Source: Henckelia pumila (lineage: Eukaryota > Streptophyta > Magnoliopsida > Lamiales > Gesneriaceae). Taken from it: a stretch of DNA of 64,000 nt. Every line of letters starts with the position of its first letter. Position 1 is the stretch's first letter. The stretch is taken from NCBI RefSeq assembly GCF_033568475.1, contig NC_133123.1:22678622-22742621 (forward strand). Reading direction: 5' to 3'. The notes under the pieces are model-generated. The model saw only the letters and a program-made list of their open reading frames with translations. It searched no databases and was not told where the DNA came from. Positions 36,336-49,006 of the stretch are shown piece after piece. The translations under genes were made by a program, and so were the position numbers.

Positions 36336-36540
36336 ATTCCAAGATTTGTTCACCTATTTTCTTGAACGAGCGGCCTTTGGCTTTTCCTTTATCACTTAAC
36401 GTCCCTTAAAATTACTTTCTGAATCCCATTCCCTAGTTTTCTTAGCTTGTTCTCCTCTTAATTCCGACAAATTAATTCTTCTTATATATATATCATCGGT
36501 TAATATATAATAATTTTTACGTGAATTCTTCTTATATGCA

Positions 36541-38092
36541 ATGACGATAGAGTGCATGAAGGAGCAACAAGTGATGATATTCGATGCATCATTGCTACAA
36601 CACCAATCCAACATACCATCACAATTCGTATGGCCCGATCACGAGAAGCCTAGCCGGAACCCCCCGCCGGAGCTGAACGTCCCCCTCATCGACCTCGGAG
36701 GTTTCCTCTCCGGGGACCCCACCGCCTCCGCCAAAGCATCCGAGGTGGTGGGAGAGGCGTGCCGAAAGCACGGTTTCTTCCTAGTGGTGAATCATGGAGT
36801 TAACCCTAATCTCATATCGGATGCTCACGTTTGCATGGATTCTTTCTTCCACCAGCCGCTTCATCACAAGCAAAGGGCTCAAAGGAAACTCGGCGACCAT
36901 TGTGGTTACGCTAGTAGCTTCACGGGACGATTTTCGTCCAAGCTCCCGTGGAAAGAAACGCTGTCGTTTCACTACTCCGCGGACTCATCATCGCACGTCG
37001 TCGAGGAATACTTTCAACACACATTAGGCGACGATTTCCTACACCTAGGGTACTGATCGAGACTACTTCAAATTAATATTTCATAATTAATGTTAATTCC
37101 CTTTTTTTTCAAGTTCTTGAAATGATTGCTACAATATGTCACCAGCATGGATCAATAATTGTTGTCTCACAATAATTAGTGAGAGTACCATTCAATTTAT
37201 TTATATTTATATGTGCTCCCACTTTTTCAATCATTAAGTGTTGAATTATTAACATATATATATATAATTTTAGGAAAGTGTACCAAGAGTATTGCAATGC
37301 CATGAGCAAACTTTCTCTAGGGATCATGGAACTGTTGGGGATGAGCCTGGGAGTGAAGCAGAGCCATTTCAAAGAATTCTTCCAAGAGAACGAATCCATA
37401 ATGAGATTAAACTACTACCCGCCGTGCCAAAAGCCGGATCAGACGCTGGGCACGGGGCCTCATTGCGACCCCACGTCGCTAACCATTCTTCACCAAGACA
37501 AAGTCACTGGACTCCAAGTGTTCGTCGACCAACAATGGCGATCCATCACTCCCAACTTCGACGCTTTCGTCGTCAACATAGGCGACACTTTCATGGTACG
37601 TAATTAATCAAGATATATATAATATAATTAATGTATACTCAGCTACACGTACCCGAAATATAACCTGGCTTGTGACTTATGTGAAATGAGTTCCCTTCGG
37701 GTTATGGATTATTTTTTTGAAAAGAATTGTGGGTTTAAAATTTTTTTATATATATATTTTTTTTTTTTTTGAGACAGGCACTTACAAATGGGAGGTACAA
37801 AAGTTGCTTGCACAGGGCAGTGGTGAACGACAAATGTACTAGGAAATCTCTGGCCTTTTTCCTGTGTCCAAAAAAGGATAAGGTGGTGTGCCCACCGGCT
37901 GAATTGGTGGACTCAAATTATCCCAGAATATATCCTGATTTCAAATGGCCAAACCTCCTCGAGTTTACGCAGAAACACTACCGAGCCGACGTGAACACAC
38001 TCAACACTTTCTCCCTTTGGATCCAACAACAAGAACCACGGGGAAAAGACGATCCGATCCCGATTAATTCTTCTTCAACCCTAGCTAGCTAG
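36541..38092 (+). CDS. GA20ox: Gibberellin 20-oxidase, three exons
   Basis: Exons 36541-37049, 37274-37595 and 37778-38092, joined at GT-AG introns of 224 and 182 bases, encode 381 residues, the usual length for the family. The enzyme is a cytosolic 2-oxoglutarate/Fe(II) dioxygenase that oxidises C-20 of gibberellin precursors (GA12/GA53 to GA9/GA20). The N-terminal DIOX_N domain has [20 protein letters not shown] and [12 protein letters not shown]; exon 1 ends after [12 protein letters not shown], a gibberellin-type motif. Exon 2 carries NYYPPCQKP and the HxD iron ligands in [15 protein letters not shown]. Exon 3 carries the distal His in CLHRAVVN and the 2-oxoglutarate RxS in RKSLAFFL. The two intron positions match those of plant GA20ox genes. 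All catalytic residues are present and no break is seen. The family is usually feedback-repressed by gibberellin, but no element for that can be read here. Confidence 0.96.
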
Positions 38093-39692
38093 TTAGGGTT
38101 TCTTGATTCATATCCAAAGTTAAAGTTTGATAATATTTCTCGATGAGGGATGACTTGTTTTGTTTGCGGGTGTCGCTCATCCACAGGCATGAAATAATAA
38201 TATTTGTAACAAAATAAGATATATATAATATATAAAATAAATATATGATTAAGATATATATGTTTTGTGGGGTAACTAAATGGATGCAAATACTTGAAGT
38301 GGGATATATATGTTGTTAAGTCAGCTGATATAGAGAGAGAACGAATTGTTGATAATGGAATAAGATATATAACATTTTATAGTTTTATAAAATGATTGCT
38401 TATATATGTCGTCCTATTCATGCCATGCAACCTTTAATTTTCGATAATGATTCTAAATTGTGAAATTGTTATAATTAAGGAAAAGAGTTGGTCTCCTGCC
38501 AGATCTATGAGATGTGTAGATTCGATCCGATGGTTCATATATGGAATGCAAAATAATATTTTTGGATTAATATTTTTTCATAGATCAGGTTCCTGATAAG
38601 ATATTCATTTTAAAAAAAAGTGGTTTTCTTGAGATGATCTCATAGAAGTTTTTATTTTTAAAGATTGCAAACACTCCTTAATTGTGATATTCATATATGA
38701 ATGAGAATGTTCCGAGCTTGAAATATATAGAAGTAGGTCAAACTGAAAATTCTTTAAACTTCATGGACCAAAAGTACATATATAAAATGGGGATAAATTG
38801 AAATTTAAAGACTTCTGAAAAATCCAGGAGAAAAAACATGACCCACATAATTAATCATGATTAAAAATAATTTTGAGCTAGCTAGCTAGGATCCATGACG
38901 AATTGACAGAGCTTTCAATACAATGGATTTTAGTGCAAGTGTTTGTTTTATTTTATTATTATGTACGAAACTATAGAATAAAAAATAAAATAAGTCGTGA
39001 GTAAATATTACTATCAATGTTATCTATATAATTTGAATTTTTGGAAGTTTATTGCAATATAAAATACCAAAGCGACATTGTCTCTTTGTTTGTCCTTTGT
39101 GTGCTGCAAAATTCTTCCTATGAATCATATTAAGCATACACATAACTACAAATAATATTTTTTGGAAATGTCGCCCCACACTCCTGTCGCTTTTCTTGGC
39201 TTTTAGTTCAAATAAAATTCCATGTGAATTCAAAAAAATTATATTATCTTCTAAATTTAACTACAAATACACACAAACACACACTTGGCTCTCCATTACA
39301 ACTAATAAAATATAAATAAAGAATATATGGATTTCTTATTTTTTTAGATTGAGCATCAGAAGATATTGTTATAATTAAATTTTGAAGCCGAGATATAGTA
39401 TCTTTTACCCTTTGAATCGTACGGTTAAAAGTAGAAAATAGTGGGATTAGTTTGAAAAAATATCAGAAATTAAAATTGTTTCACCCTTGTGGCTCTTACA
39501 TAATACATGTAGATATGAAAAAAGTATTGCTAAAATCGGTCAAAACATAATTAACTTACATAAAAAGAGACAAATTAATTAAATTATTTTCTAATTTCTA
39601 TCATTCTTCCACGTATATAATCAAAATGAAAGAGAAGAAAAATATTATATATATATCCTGTACAAATCACTTATGCATACATATATTATATA
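38093..39692. other. 3' flank of GA20ox and AT-rich DNA
   Basis: The first ~250 bases hold the 3' UTR and likely poly(A) signals. The rest is AT-rich with no gene recognised. Confidence 0.5.
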
Positions 39693-40051
39693 CTAGCGCC
39701 TTACATACGCAATGCGTGTGTTTATCAAATTATCATATTAAAAAATAATTTATGATAAAATTTGTAATTTTTTTTAAAAAAATAAAAAACCGTGTAGGTA
39801 ATATATGTGAGGATTAGTTTTTGAATTGTGAAATTAAAATATGTCACACGTGAAGTATGAAATGGTGGAAAAGTTGTATGAAAATAAATTGAAATTGTTA
39901 AATATTATATTTATTTGTTGGATAGGGTTATTTTTGGAAGTTCACTTAGAAATACCAAAAGTGTCATTAGATCTATCATTAGGGTATTACCCATATGGTA
40001 GGTTGAAATCTACCTACTATAACATGTTCTTGTTTTATTAATAGTAATAGA
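39693..40051 (-). mobile_element. Short non-autonomous Helitron
   Basis: Read on the minus strand: the 5' end is A|TCTATTACTATTAATAAAAC (40052 then 40051 down), and the 3' end is a hairpin (ACACGCATTGCGTATGT) followed by AAGGCG, CTAG (39696-39693) and T. These fit the Helitron rules of 5' TC, 3' hairpin plus CTRR, insertion between A and T. Length is 359 bases with no coding. Confidence 0.7.
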
Positions 40052-40995
40052 TATATATACACAGACCCTTTATTTTTCATAAATTTGCTCAACGGACTTC
40101 AAATATATATAGTCAGTTTCGGTCCGACCAAAAATATTCTGAAATTTTATACACACTATCTCGATTTATCTTTCGGTTTCTGACATGAATTCGTATGTAT
40201 ATTTCAAAACTATGAAGTAAAAAACATGAATTCTCTATCAAGAAATTAAATTATTGATCATTACTTTAAAATACATATATGTCATAAATATACTAATTAA
40301 TTAGTGTTTAATTTGTAATGCTAAATAATATCCCGAAGTACTCGGGCTCGAGGAGAAAAATCACTCAAACAGTAAAACTCACATCGATTGCTAATAAAAC
40401 TAGTTTTCAATTAAGAAATAAAAATTAATACAATAAATCATTTGTCTCAAAAATAACATTATCGGGTGAGTCCATGTGTGGTTGATCGATCACTAAATAT
40501 TGGAGTGAATATTCCGACCGGTTAATTCGAGCCGAAACCATGAGTCCAAGACCCTCATTCACGTGGTTTGCAAAGGGGACACATCCATCTCAAATTTCTC
40601 AATTGTTTGAGCATAGTTTGCAAACTGGCAGCATCGATCGTAAAACTTTATGCGTGTGTTATTTGTTTGGTTTCCGCCTTTTTTTCTAACACTAAAAGAC
40701 ACTGCTTAGGATTCTGTCAGAGATCCCACCTATTCTTACACTTGTTTTATTCAAAAAAGTAAATAAATAAATAAATAAAAGAGGAATTAAGCACACAAAT
40801 TATTTAAATTGTGGGGATATAAAATTTTTTTGAAAATTCATGATGATTGATCAAATCGAGACCCTAAACCCTAAGTCCCATCGAGCCTAAACACATACAG
40901 AGGATTTAAATATGTTCAAATAAAGATGGAGTCAGAAAATTCGGTTAGAACAAGCCAAATGATTTTTTTTAAAGAAAATACATAATTTTAAAATA

Positions 40996-41034
<39 letters not shown>

Positions 41035-41535
41035 AGTATGGATGTAGTAATTGAAATATATGCATAAAATAATAATTATTATTATAATTGGCATTGGATT
41101 TTTCCATATAAGATGGATATATACCTCACAAAGTTATTCATTTAGATAAGTGCTTATAAAACATTTTTATAGAGTATTTTTTACAATATATTTATAAAAT
41201 ATTTTTAAAAAAAATTAAGAATAAATTTATGTTTAAACAACTATCTATAAAAAAAAAAATCGTTTTCATAGTTGACAAAGTGTCTCGACTCTCGACAACT
41301 TGTTTAAAAACAGATTTCATAGTTAAATTGATTAAGATTGTGTTGGACAATTACTCTATAAAAACTTTTTTAATAATTTCGTGTAACCATCGTTTTTTTA
41401 TTCTAAAAAAATTTAAAAAAACACGTGTCGATTGTTATTTAAAAACTATATATATTTATAAATTAGAGTACATTTTTTAAAAACTTTCAAAAACGTTTTA
41501 TAAACATCTTATTCAATTCCAAACACATACCTTGA
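40052..41535. other. AT-rich intergenic DNA
   Basis: Contains an (AT)n-like run at 41003-41031 and no supported gene. Confidence 0.5.
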
Positions 41536-41835
41536 GGTTGCGTTTGGGTTAAAGTATTTCAAATCCATGGATTTCGATTATAATTTTAGTATTAACTATG
41601 AAATATAGAGAAATCTCAAATTCATAGCTTAATTAATATTTACACATTACTTAGATGGAGTAAAAGAGATTCTAAATCATCATTTTATTGGATGAACTTG
41701 AAATCCATCATAACTACCATGAATTACCATATAAACATAAAAGAAGTGGATTTGATGTTTGTGGTACTACTTCTCTAAACAACAAAAATGCATTTGAAAT
41801 CCATTGATTTGAAATACTTCCATCCAAGCAGAGCC
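41536..41835. mobile_element. Tourist-like MITE, 300 bp
   Basis: Inverted ends GGTTGCGTTTGG and complement of CCAAGCAGAGCC extend inward through the shared AAGTATTTCAAATC(C/A)ATGGATTT. Flanks carry TGA on both sides (41533-41535 and 41836-41838), a 3-bp duplication. A fragment of the same family lies at about 54507-54583. Confidence 0.75.
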
Positions 41836-43954
41836 TGAGTTTTTCATTTATAACACTAAAACATTTATAAATATTTTTCCAAAGCCTCTGAATGGTTAAT
41901 AATTTTGAAATATACTAATTTTTTGGATTCAAATTTTCCTCTCAAGGCTATGGCTTAAAAGTGATGATGAATATATTATATCAGGTCATTATATACAATG
42001 TGGTTCATCCTTTAAATGTATTTAATATATATTATTTTCTCAATTTTTCTTTACCAATCTACCTCTATTCATTAAATAAATCAGTCAGTCCCAACTACTT
42101 TTATATTATACAAAGCACTCATTAAATAAACGTAAAATTAGAGTTTTATCTGTAAAACTATTTTTTAAATTAATTTTTTTGTGAAAACACACATCTTAAT
42201 TTTCTTCTATGCATGATGGTTAGTATACAATCCCTCACTGAACTAGCCTACAAGAAATTTTAGAGTTACTTATAATTACTAGGTTCGAGTCTTTTCCTCC
42301 GGCTAATGTCCTAAAGGCTAAAATTCTCTTAATAAATGATTTTTTTTTTTAATTCTGAACTCTAGAAATTTTGGTTAAAAATAAAAAATAAAAACTCGTG
42401 AAATTTTAATGTATATAGTTGAAGACTCGTGAAATAGATACTTGATAAATTGTTCTAATAAATTCGATTTAGCAATTCATGTCGCAAATTATTCGATGCT
42501 TCAACTTTAGTTATTATTCTCGCATGGATATATGTACGATTTCTCGGTTTTTTTAGTAATATACTTTTTAATTATACCAATTTAAAAAACATATGAAATA
42601 TAAAAATTGAACTATCTTTTACAACCATTCTTTGATGATTTGTATAAACGTTAATTAATGCAAGTCGATTAGTGGCATTAACAAGGACACAATAGCGACC
42701 TTAGTGGCCATGATTTTTAAATAGAATCAAATCTTAATTAATTTTACATAATCTTTAACAATAATTAATTAGGATCTTGATTGTGGCAGCAAAGCCATAT
42801 GCCTGTTGATCTTGTACAGCATCCAAAGAATTTGTTTATGGACCCAAGTGGAGGCAATTGATTGTATATTTTAATATATTTTTTTAGGATCAAATTAATG
42901 GCTAACAAATTTAGATAATTAATATGACTCATAAATGCATCAAAATTATAATATATAAATAAATATGTGTGTATTAGGGTTATGTCCGAACGGACTTGTC
43001 CTGTAGTATCATATAAATAGATGAATTGGATTAACAATTTTCCGAACTTCTAAAACATATAAGAAATTGTTCCGCCTTACCAGCCCTACTTATTGGTATG
43101 TATGTCTATAAATAGCATATTAACAATTTAATTAGGAGACTATTATAAAACATGAGCTAATTAAATTAATTATTTATACTGTCTAATTAAATAATAAAAT
43201 AATTTGGTAAATTTCGAGTTAGCTGCATTGGATTTTGTGCATGCAATAGATTTTGTTCACGAATGGGTCCCTAACACATGAATTTGGTCTGACCTGCCCT
43301 TGATAACTTCTTGTTTTATCCGCTTGGAAAAAAGACAAATAAAATCTTGTATAATTTGGACCATTCACGATTATGAATTACGAATTCCCATAAATGAATC
43401 AGTTTGATTAATGACACCCAAAAATACAATGGGGGAAAAATTATAGTAATAGAATATGTACAGATAATAAAAAATAAATTAAAGTTTTGAAGCATATAAT
43501 CTTTTAAAGTTTTAGAATAAAATAGGCATGCAACATGAACAGTCTCATTTTCCTTATTATTATCGGTGATGAGAATGCATTCGTAGGTAGAGCTGTCAAA
43601 AAATGATTTAGGCTCGTTGACTTGGTTTATTCTGTTAACTAAGTGGATTGGGTTAATAATTTTCAACTCACTCAAATGACGGGACGGTCCCGACAAATGA
43701 TAGGTTGTGGCGGATTGTGAATCAACCCATCCTAAACCATCAAATATAATATAACTAAATGTTAGCGTACCGGCCCACCTCCCACAGCCAACAAGCCACC
43801 CCGTGTTATTTTTTAAATCTACGATATGAAAAAAAATTTAAGCTAAAAACCTTGTGATATTAAATTTATCGATAAATTATATTACCTGAATTTTCTTTTA
43901 TGTCGTACATATATGCACTTTTTAAAAAATATTAATAGCCCGAAAAATAGAATA
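41836..43954. other. AT-rich intergenic DNA
   Basis: No gene recognised. A TAGAGCTGTCAAAA phrase at about 43589, typical of hAT termini, begins a GC-richer patch to about 43800; no partner end found. Confidence 0.45.
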
Positions 43955-44136
43955 AGTGCAAATTGCTCAAAAATCTCCAATGCAAATATGTTTTGCTCTG
44001 CACTCTCTAGCCACTTTTTTGTATCACATTTTTTGTTAATTTGTACCACATTTTGTATGGTTTTGTACCACATCTTATGACTAGGGACCCCAAAGCAAAA
44101 CATGTTTGCATTTGGGGATTTTTGAGCAAATTGCCC
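43955..44136. mobile_element. hAT-type MITE, 182 bp, 8-bp TSD
   Basis: The two ends form ~48-base inverted repeats sharing TTGCTCAAAAATC and ATGTTTTGCT. The identical 8-mer ATAGAATA flanks the element (43947-43954 and 44137-44144). The core repeats a GTACCACATTTTGTATG-like phrase. Eight-base duplication indicates hAT. Confidence 0.82.
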
Positions 44137-46152
44137 ATAGAATATAATACATCATTTATTTTTTTAAAATCAAACACATTTCATCTTTATTAATAACGAT
44201 TTTACGCATGCTTTTTAAAAACAAGAAATCTGAATGTTAATAATTTTAAATAAGGTACTTTTGGTTTTTTGGAGTTTTTTATGAGAGACATTGATAGAAT
44301 TATCTCTCCCACTTTATTTTTTATTTTTTACCTACCAAAACTTCGATACATTTCGAAATAAAAACCTCTATAACTTCACTTTATTTATTAATAAATAGAG
44401 GAAATCTCAAGACAAATGATTGAGGTAATAATTTATGTTTAGAAAGAATTATTGATATTTACCAATAATACTGTTTGGAACATGATATACAGCAGCCATT
44501 TAGTTGCATGTGTCGATGTGTAATAATTGTGATATTATTTAAATATCTGGTAACTCGTTTAAAACTGATCCGAAATGACACATGATATTTGTCGTACGTA
44601 TGAGTATGAGTATGAGTACTCTTAACATCTATATATATATATATATATAAAAGACAAAAATGAAACAAAGATAAATTAATAGTTTGATTGAAACATTAAC
44701 AAACAAAAAAAATTAAAAGAAAATGATCTAGCCTCCAGTCTACTGGTGTATTAATATACATTATAGACTTATCAAAACATAAATAATAAATTAACAACGC
44801 AGTCGTACTACAACCTCAAGAACGAGAGAGTTGGTGAATTATACGCGAGCACTATAAGTCAAAAAGTTATAAGTTCGGTTGTCATAAACGTGCACTTAAA
44901 TTATCTGGTAAAATTTTATTTAACTGACGTGGTTTGTAGACCACACCATTAAGCCTGAAACTTTACCTAGAATATAGACTCCAATGGATAGAGTTGTCAA
45001 AATCGATCGGTGGGGTGGGCAAACCCACAACCTACAAAATCTCATCAGTTGACAGAGCACAATGACCCATCGTTTGAACATGTTGAGAAACTAGCAACCC
45101 AACTCATCTATTACAATTTATCATAAAACGATAAACTTGAGCTGTAACACAAAATTAAGTCTCTAAGTGATAAATATTAATTAATTAATTATAATTAGGT
45201 GCCACCATGTCAAACATATAAAACGGTCAATATTTTATTTGGTTTCTTCCATTTGTCTTTTGTTTTAGCAACTTCTATTGGTGATAACGATTTTAAGTAT
45301 GTGCTTACGTACAATGTGCAAATATAAAAATAGGGAAACGACAAATGCGATTTTTTTTTACTTCGTTAGGATGAGATATGGACACGTTACGTTTAAAATA
45401 TACATAAAAGAATGTGGCAGTGGGACTCTATTTTATTTTTTATTAAATATATATTAGACGGGTCCTTTTCCCCAAATATTTAATTTTTTTGTATTGATAA
45501 TGACGCGAGTTGAAATATACATATTTGGATTTTGGATGCATGAAACTAAGATAAGGCTGGAATAAATATTCAGGTTTAAATATATGTAGTATAGAGTAAA
45601 TTTACTTGTACCTAAATACGTAATTTCGATGCTTAATTTTAATTCGTCTTCCATTTATTTATGAAAAACATTGCAATTTTTGTCTTTTTTTTTCATCCTA
45701 ATTTTGGAGGTCATCTTTATTATCAAACTGAGGTTTACGTGAGAATCATATTGACATCAAGTCAAGACCTCATCGGTTACACATCATGATACACATTGAA
45801 AAAATGACGAAAATACAAATAATAAAAAAACACATATAGAAGATTAAGGATGTCATCGGTTCACGCCTAATTAACAAGAAATATTATATAAACATGAATT
45901 GATGGATTTGAATACATTTGAATTCATCAATCCAAAACGCATGCAATCTCAGAATAATCTTAAACAAATAATTTAACTTAATTGATACAATTGAATCTCG
46001 AACCCGAGATTTTATATGAGACACTTAAGTTTCAGCGCATATATATGATGAAATTATGGCTTGGCGGAGTGCTCAGCTTTGCCATCAAATGGTAAGACAC
46101 AGTTTATATTAGGTTGTATTTTGTTTTTCCAGTCATAATTGTGTGCTCTAGA
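44137..46152. other. AT-rich intergenic DNA
   Basis: No gene recognised. A second hAT-like terminus phrase (TAGAGTTGTCAAAATCG, about 44991) begins a GC-richer patch to about 45100 without a visible partner. Confidence 0.45.
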
Positions 46153-46197
46153 TAGACCTGGCCACGGTCCGGGTCCGGGTTGGCATTTATCCAACCC

Positions 46198-46330
46198 TTA
46201 ACCGGACCGACTATGGCCGGTTCCGGTCCGGGTTGGTGAACCGGCGGTTCCGGTCCGGGTTGGTGAACCGGCGGTTCCGGTCCGGGTCCAGGTCCGGTTA
46301 ACCGCCGGTTCAGGGTTCGGGCTAACCCGT
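46198..46330. repeat. hAT subterminal tandem repeats
   Basis: A ~29-base unit containing CGGTTCCGGTCCGGGTTGG and GTGAACCGG repeats about three times. Similar motifs occur at the other end (49190-49275). In hAT elements such subterminal repeats are the usual transposase binding sites; that function is inferred. Confidence 0.75.
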
Positions 46331-46386
46331 GAAATTTAAAATATATATATATTGTAGCGCCCCAACACTGATTTTGCAGTGCTGGA

Positions 46387-46444
46387 TTCGAAGGGTCAGC
46401 GCCCCACCGCTATAAAATCAGCGCTGGGGCGCTGCCCCTTCGAA
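46387..46444. other. Strong hairpin in the hAT 3' non-coding part
   Basis: Arms 46387-46406 and 46425-46444 are 20 bases each with one mismatch (TTCGAAGGG...GCGCCCCA against its complement), around an 18-base loop. A third partial copy of TTCGAAGGGGCA follows at 46449. It is far more GC-rich than the surroundings. Confidence 0.8.
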
Positions 46445-46652
46445 TTAAATTCGAAGGGGCAAGACTGCAACTCCGCAAGTGAGCAACTTTAATTTTTTTT
46501 AATTTTTAAACAAATTTTTAATAAGACATATTCTTTAAATAATCTCAATCAAATATTTCATATCTCTATAATAAAAATCTATTACATTTATTAAATAAAC
46601 AATATATTAGAATTTCAACATCTTATGACTTATATTACAAATCTATTACATT

Positions 46653-48845
46653 TTATTCTACTTCACTCGCATTTCCTCCCGTCGTAGTTCCGGATGTTCC
46701 TTCGGTATCATCTTGGTCTTCTTCATCACTTTGAATATGATGTGTTCGAGTAGCGGCTTTTGACCAATCATTGAGCAAACATTGGGCTTCTAAATTTTTC
46801 GACCTTAAGCTATAACGTCTCTCGTCCAATGTATTTTCTCCAATACTAAATGTTTGCTCCACTGCAACTGTTGAAACTGGACAAGCTAGAATTTATTTTG
46901 CCATTATAGCCAAAATTGGATATATTTGTGTTTTTTGCGACCACCATCTCAAAATGTCAAAGTTTTCCTCATCTGTATCACTAAAATCAAAAGTAGTGGT
47001 AAAATAATTCTCAAGTTCCTGACTGGAACTTGAGAATCCTCGTGGACGTTTCGTCCGTTCCCTTATCAAAAGTTGTTCTTTAGTAAGTTTAGAAGTAACA
47101 TTAATAGTTGCAGTGGATTGTGTTTCATGTGAAACAATTTGTCCACCATATTTGATGTTATATTCATTATAAATATCAAGTAAATGAGTTTTAATATTAA
47201 ACAAAATCAATGAGATAGAAGGAATCGTTTTCGCAATAGGCTCCAAAGATTCATAATATAATGTTAACATGTCGCTTAAGCCATTTAATTTAAGTCTAGG
47301 ATCTAAAACAAAAGCACATAAAAAAATTTCAGGAATGAGCAAAAAATATTTTTCCCATTTTGCTTTCATGACGAGAATACATTGAGATAAAACACTATCA
47401 TTAAATTTAACATGTTCATGAAAAATACAAGCAATGTTGCAACAATGTGTTAAAACTAAATGTAAAGTAGGGTAATAAACACCGGATAATTGGTCACTAG
47501 CATCATTAAAAACTTTTAAAATTTCACAAATACTAGTGCATATGTTCCATTGATTTGAAAACAAATAAATATCACGAGCTTGAACAAATTGATGAAAAAA
47601 TGTACATAATAAATCTTTATATTCAAAAGAGGATAATAACAATTTATATGTTGAATTCCAACGAGTTGGAACATCTCGTGCAAACCGCTTAGGCTTCATA
47701 CCATTTACTCTACAAAATTTTCCCCGTTGCTTCATAACTTGAGGATGCGTCCAAAAATAATGAATAGCGTTCCTAATTGGTTGAATATGTATGCCTAAAT
47801 TTTTTAGCCCATCTTGAACACACATTTAAAATATGACATGTGCATCTAATATGAAAAAATTTGCCACCAAGTGATGGTTTACATATTTCAATAAGCTCAC
47901 TAATACTAGAAGTATTTGCACTAGCATTATCAAAAGACATTGAAAAAACTTTGGTAGTTAGACCATATTCTTCTAAAATAACAAATATAAGTTGCGAAAT
48001 ATTTTGTGTCATGTGTGATTCGTTGAAACATCTATATGCAAGCAACCTTTTTTGAATGCTTCAATTATTATCAATCCAATGACATGTAATACGCATATAT
48101 GAACAACTTTGCCAATGATCACTCCAAATATCGCAACACAAAGAAACTTTATTATTCAAACTATAAAATTCCTTAATTAATTCTTTCTTTTGATCAACGA
48201 CTAACTTTTTCATTGTGCGTTTGAGACTATTTTTTGGAATACGTCTAATAGAAGGATTTGCACTTGTAGAAAGCCAATTTTCAAAAGATAATTTATCGCT
48301 AAAAGTAAAAGAAAGTTGTTCAACCGCACAAAATTTAGCCGTTTCTTCTCTAAATCTAGCTTCGTTATATTTAAATAGTTGAGATTCATTACCCGATTGA
48401 GAAGAGAATGCCGGAATTTGAGTTTGATCACCGGATGATATTTCTCGATATGCTGGGTCAAAGTTCCATAACCACCTCCTTGTTTAAATTTGTAAAATTT
48501 TGAACAATATTTGCATTTGGCTTGCAAATCACCGGAGGGAAGCGTCACCTTGTCGAAATGTTTGGTGAAGATATCGGATGTCGGGCGAGGCACCGCTCGA
48601 GTTTGTCTTTGAGAGGCCGCCGGATCATTCATTCTTTCTTAACTTGCATGATGACGTGGTGGTGGTGATTGTTCAACTTGTTGTCTTTGTTGCGCCTCTT
48701 GTCGAATTTCTTGAATTTCATCATCGGAATATTCAAGATCAAAGCCATCGACATTGAATTGAGGATACTCGACCTCGGGTGGTATGATGCTCTTTTCCTT
48801 TCCTTTTCCTTTGTCACCCCTACGACTTGATCCCGCTTCGGACAT
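46653..48845 (-). pseudogene. hAT transposase with BED zinc finger, broken
   Basis: Reading leftward from ATG 48845: a low-complexity acidic N-terminus, a BED finger (CKYC with the H-x4-H pair HIEKYH, near 48540-48430), the RNase H-like core with CCDIW (first Asp, near 48120) and FDNASANT (second Asp), the RC..H motif (RCTCHIL), the DUF4413-like part, and the C-terminal dimerisation region (PVSTVAVEQTFSIG, NLEAQCLLNDW) ending at 46653. Breaks: in-frame TAA at 48641-48639, a frameshift just after the BED finger (near 48445), TGA at 48063-48061 in place of Trp, a frameshift near 47820, and TAA at 46895-46893. The enzyme is not functional. Resembles the Ac-like/Ricesleeper group. Confidence 0.92.
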
Positions 48846-48995
48846 TTGTAATTGTATAAATATGAAAATAAATCAACAATTGACAATAAACCAATAATTG
48901 AAACTTGATATTTTTGATAATTCAAGAAATTAAAATGAATTGAGAATAGAGAGAATGAAGAGAGAATTGTGTAAACAAAATGAAAGAAGGTTGGG

Positions 48996-49006
48996 GGTAT
49001 TTATAG
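48996..49006 (-). promoter_or_regulatory. TATA box of the hAT transposase
   Basis: Minus-strand CTATAAATACC, about 150 bases upstream of the transposase ATG and inside the terminal repeat region. Confidence 0.6.

Noticed and set aside
37292-37603. Alternative long frame on the plus strand across GA20ox exon 2
   Set aside because: Shadow of the real exon, lacking any domain.
42230-42330. GGTTCGAGTC phrase suggesting a tRNA T-arm
   Set aside because: No matching acceptor stem or anticodon arm nearby; no tRNA found in the window.
43589-45100. Pair of TAGAG(C/T)TGTCAAAA phrases as the two ends of one hAT element
   Set aside because: Both are in the same orientation, so they cannot be inverted ends of one element; they may be two separate hAT remnants.
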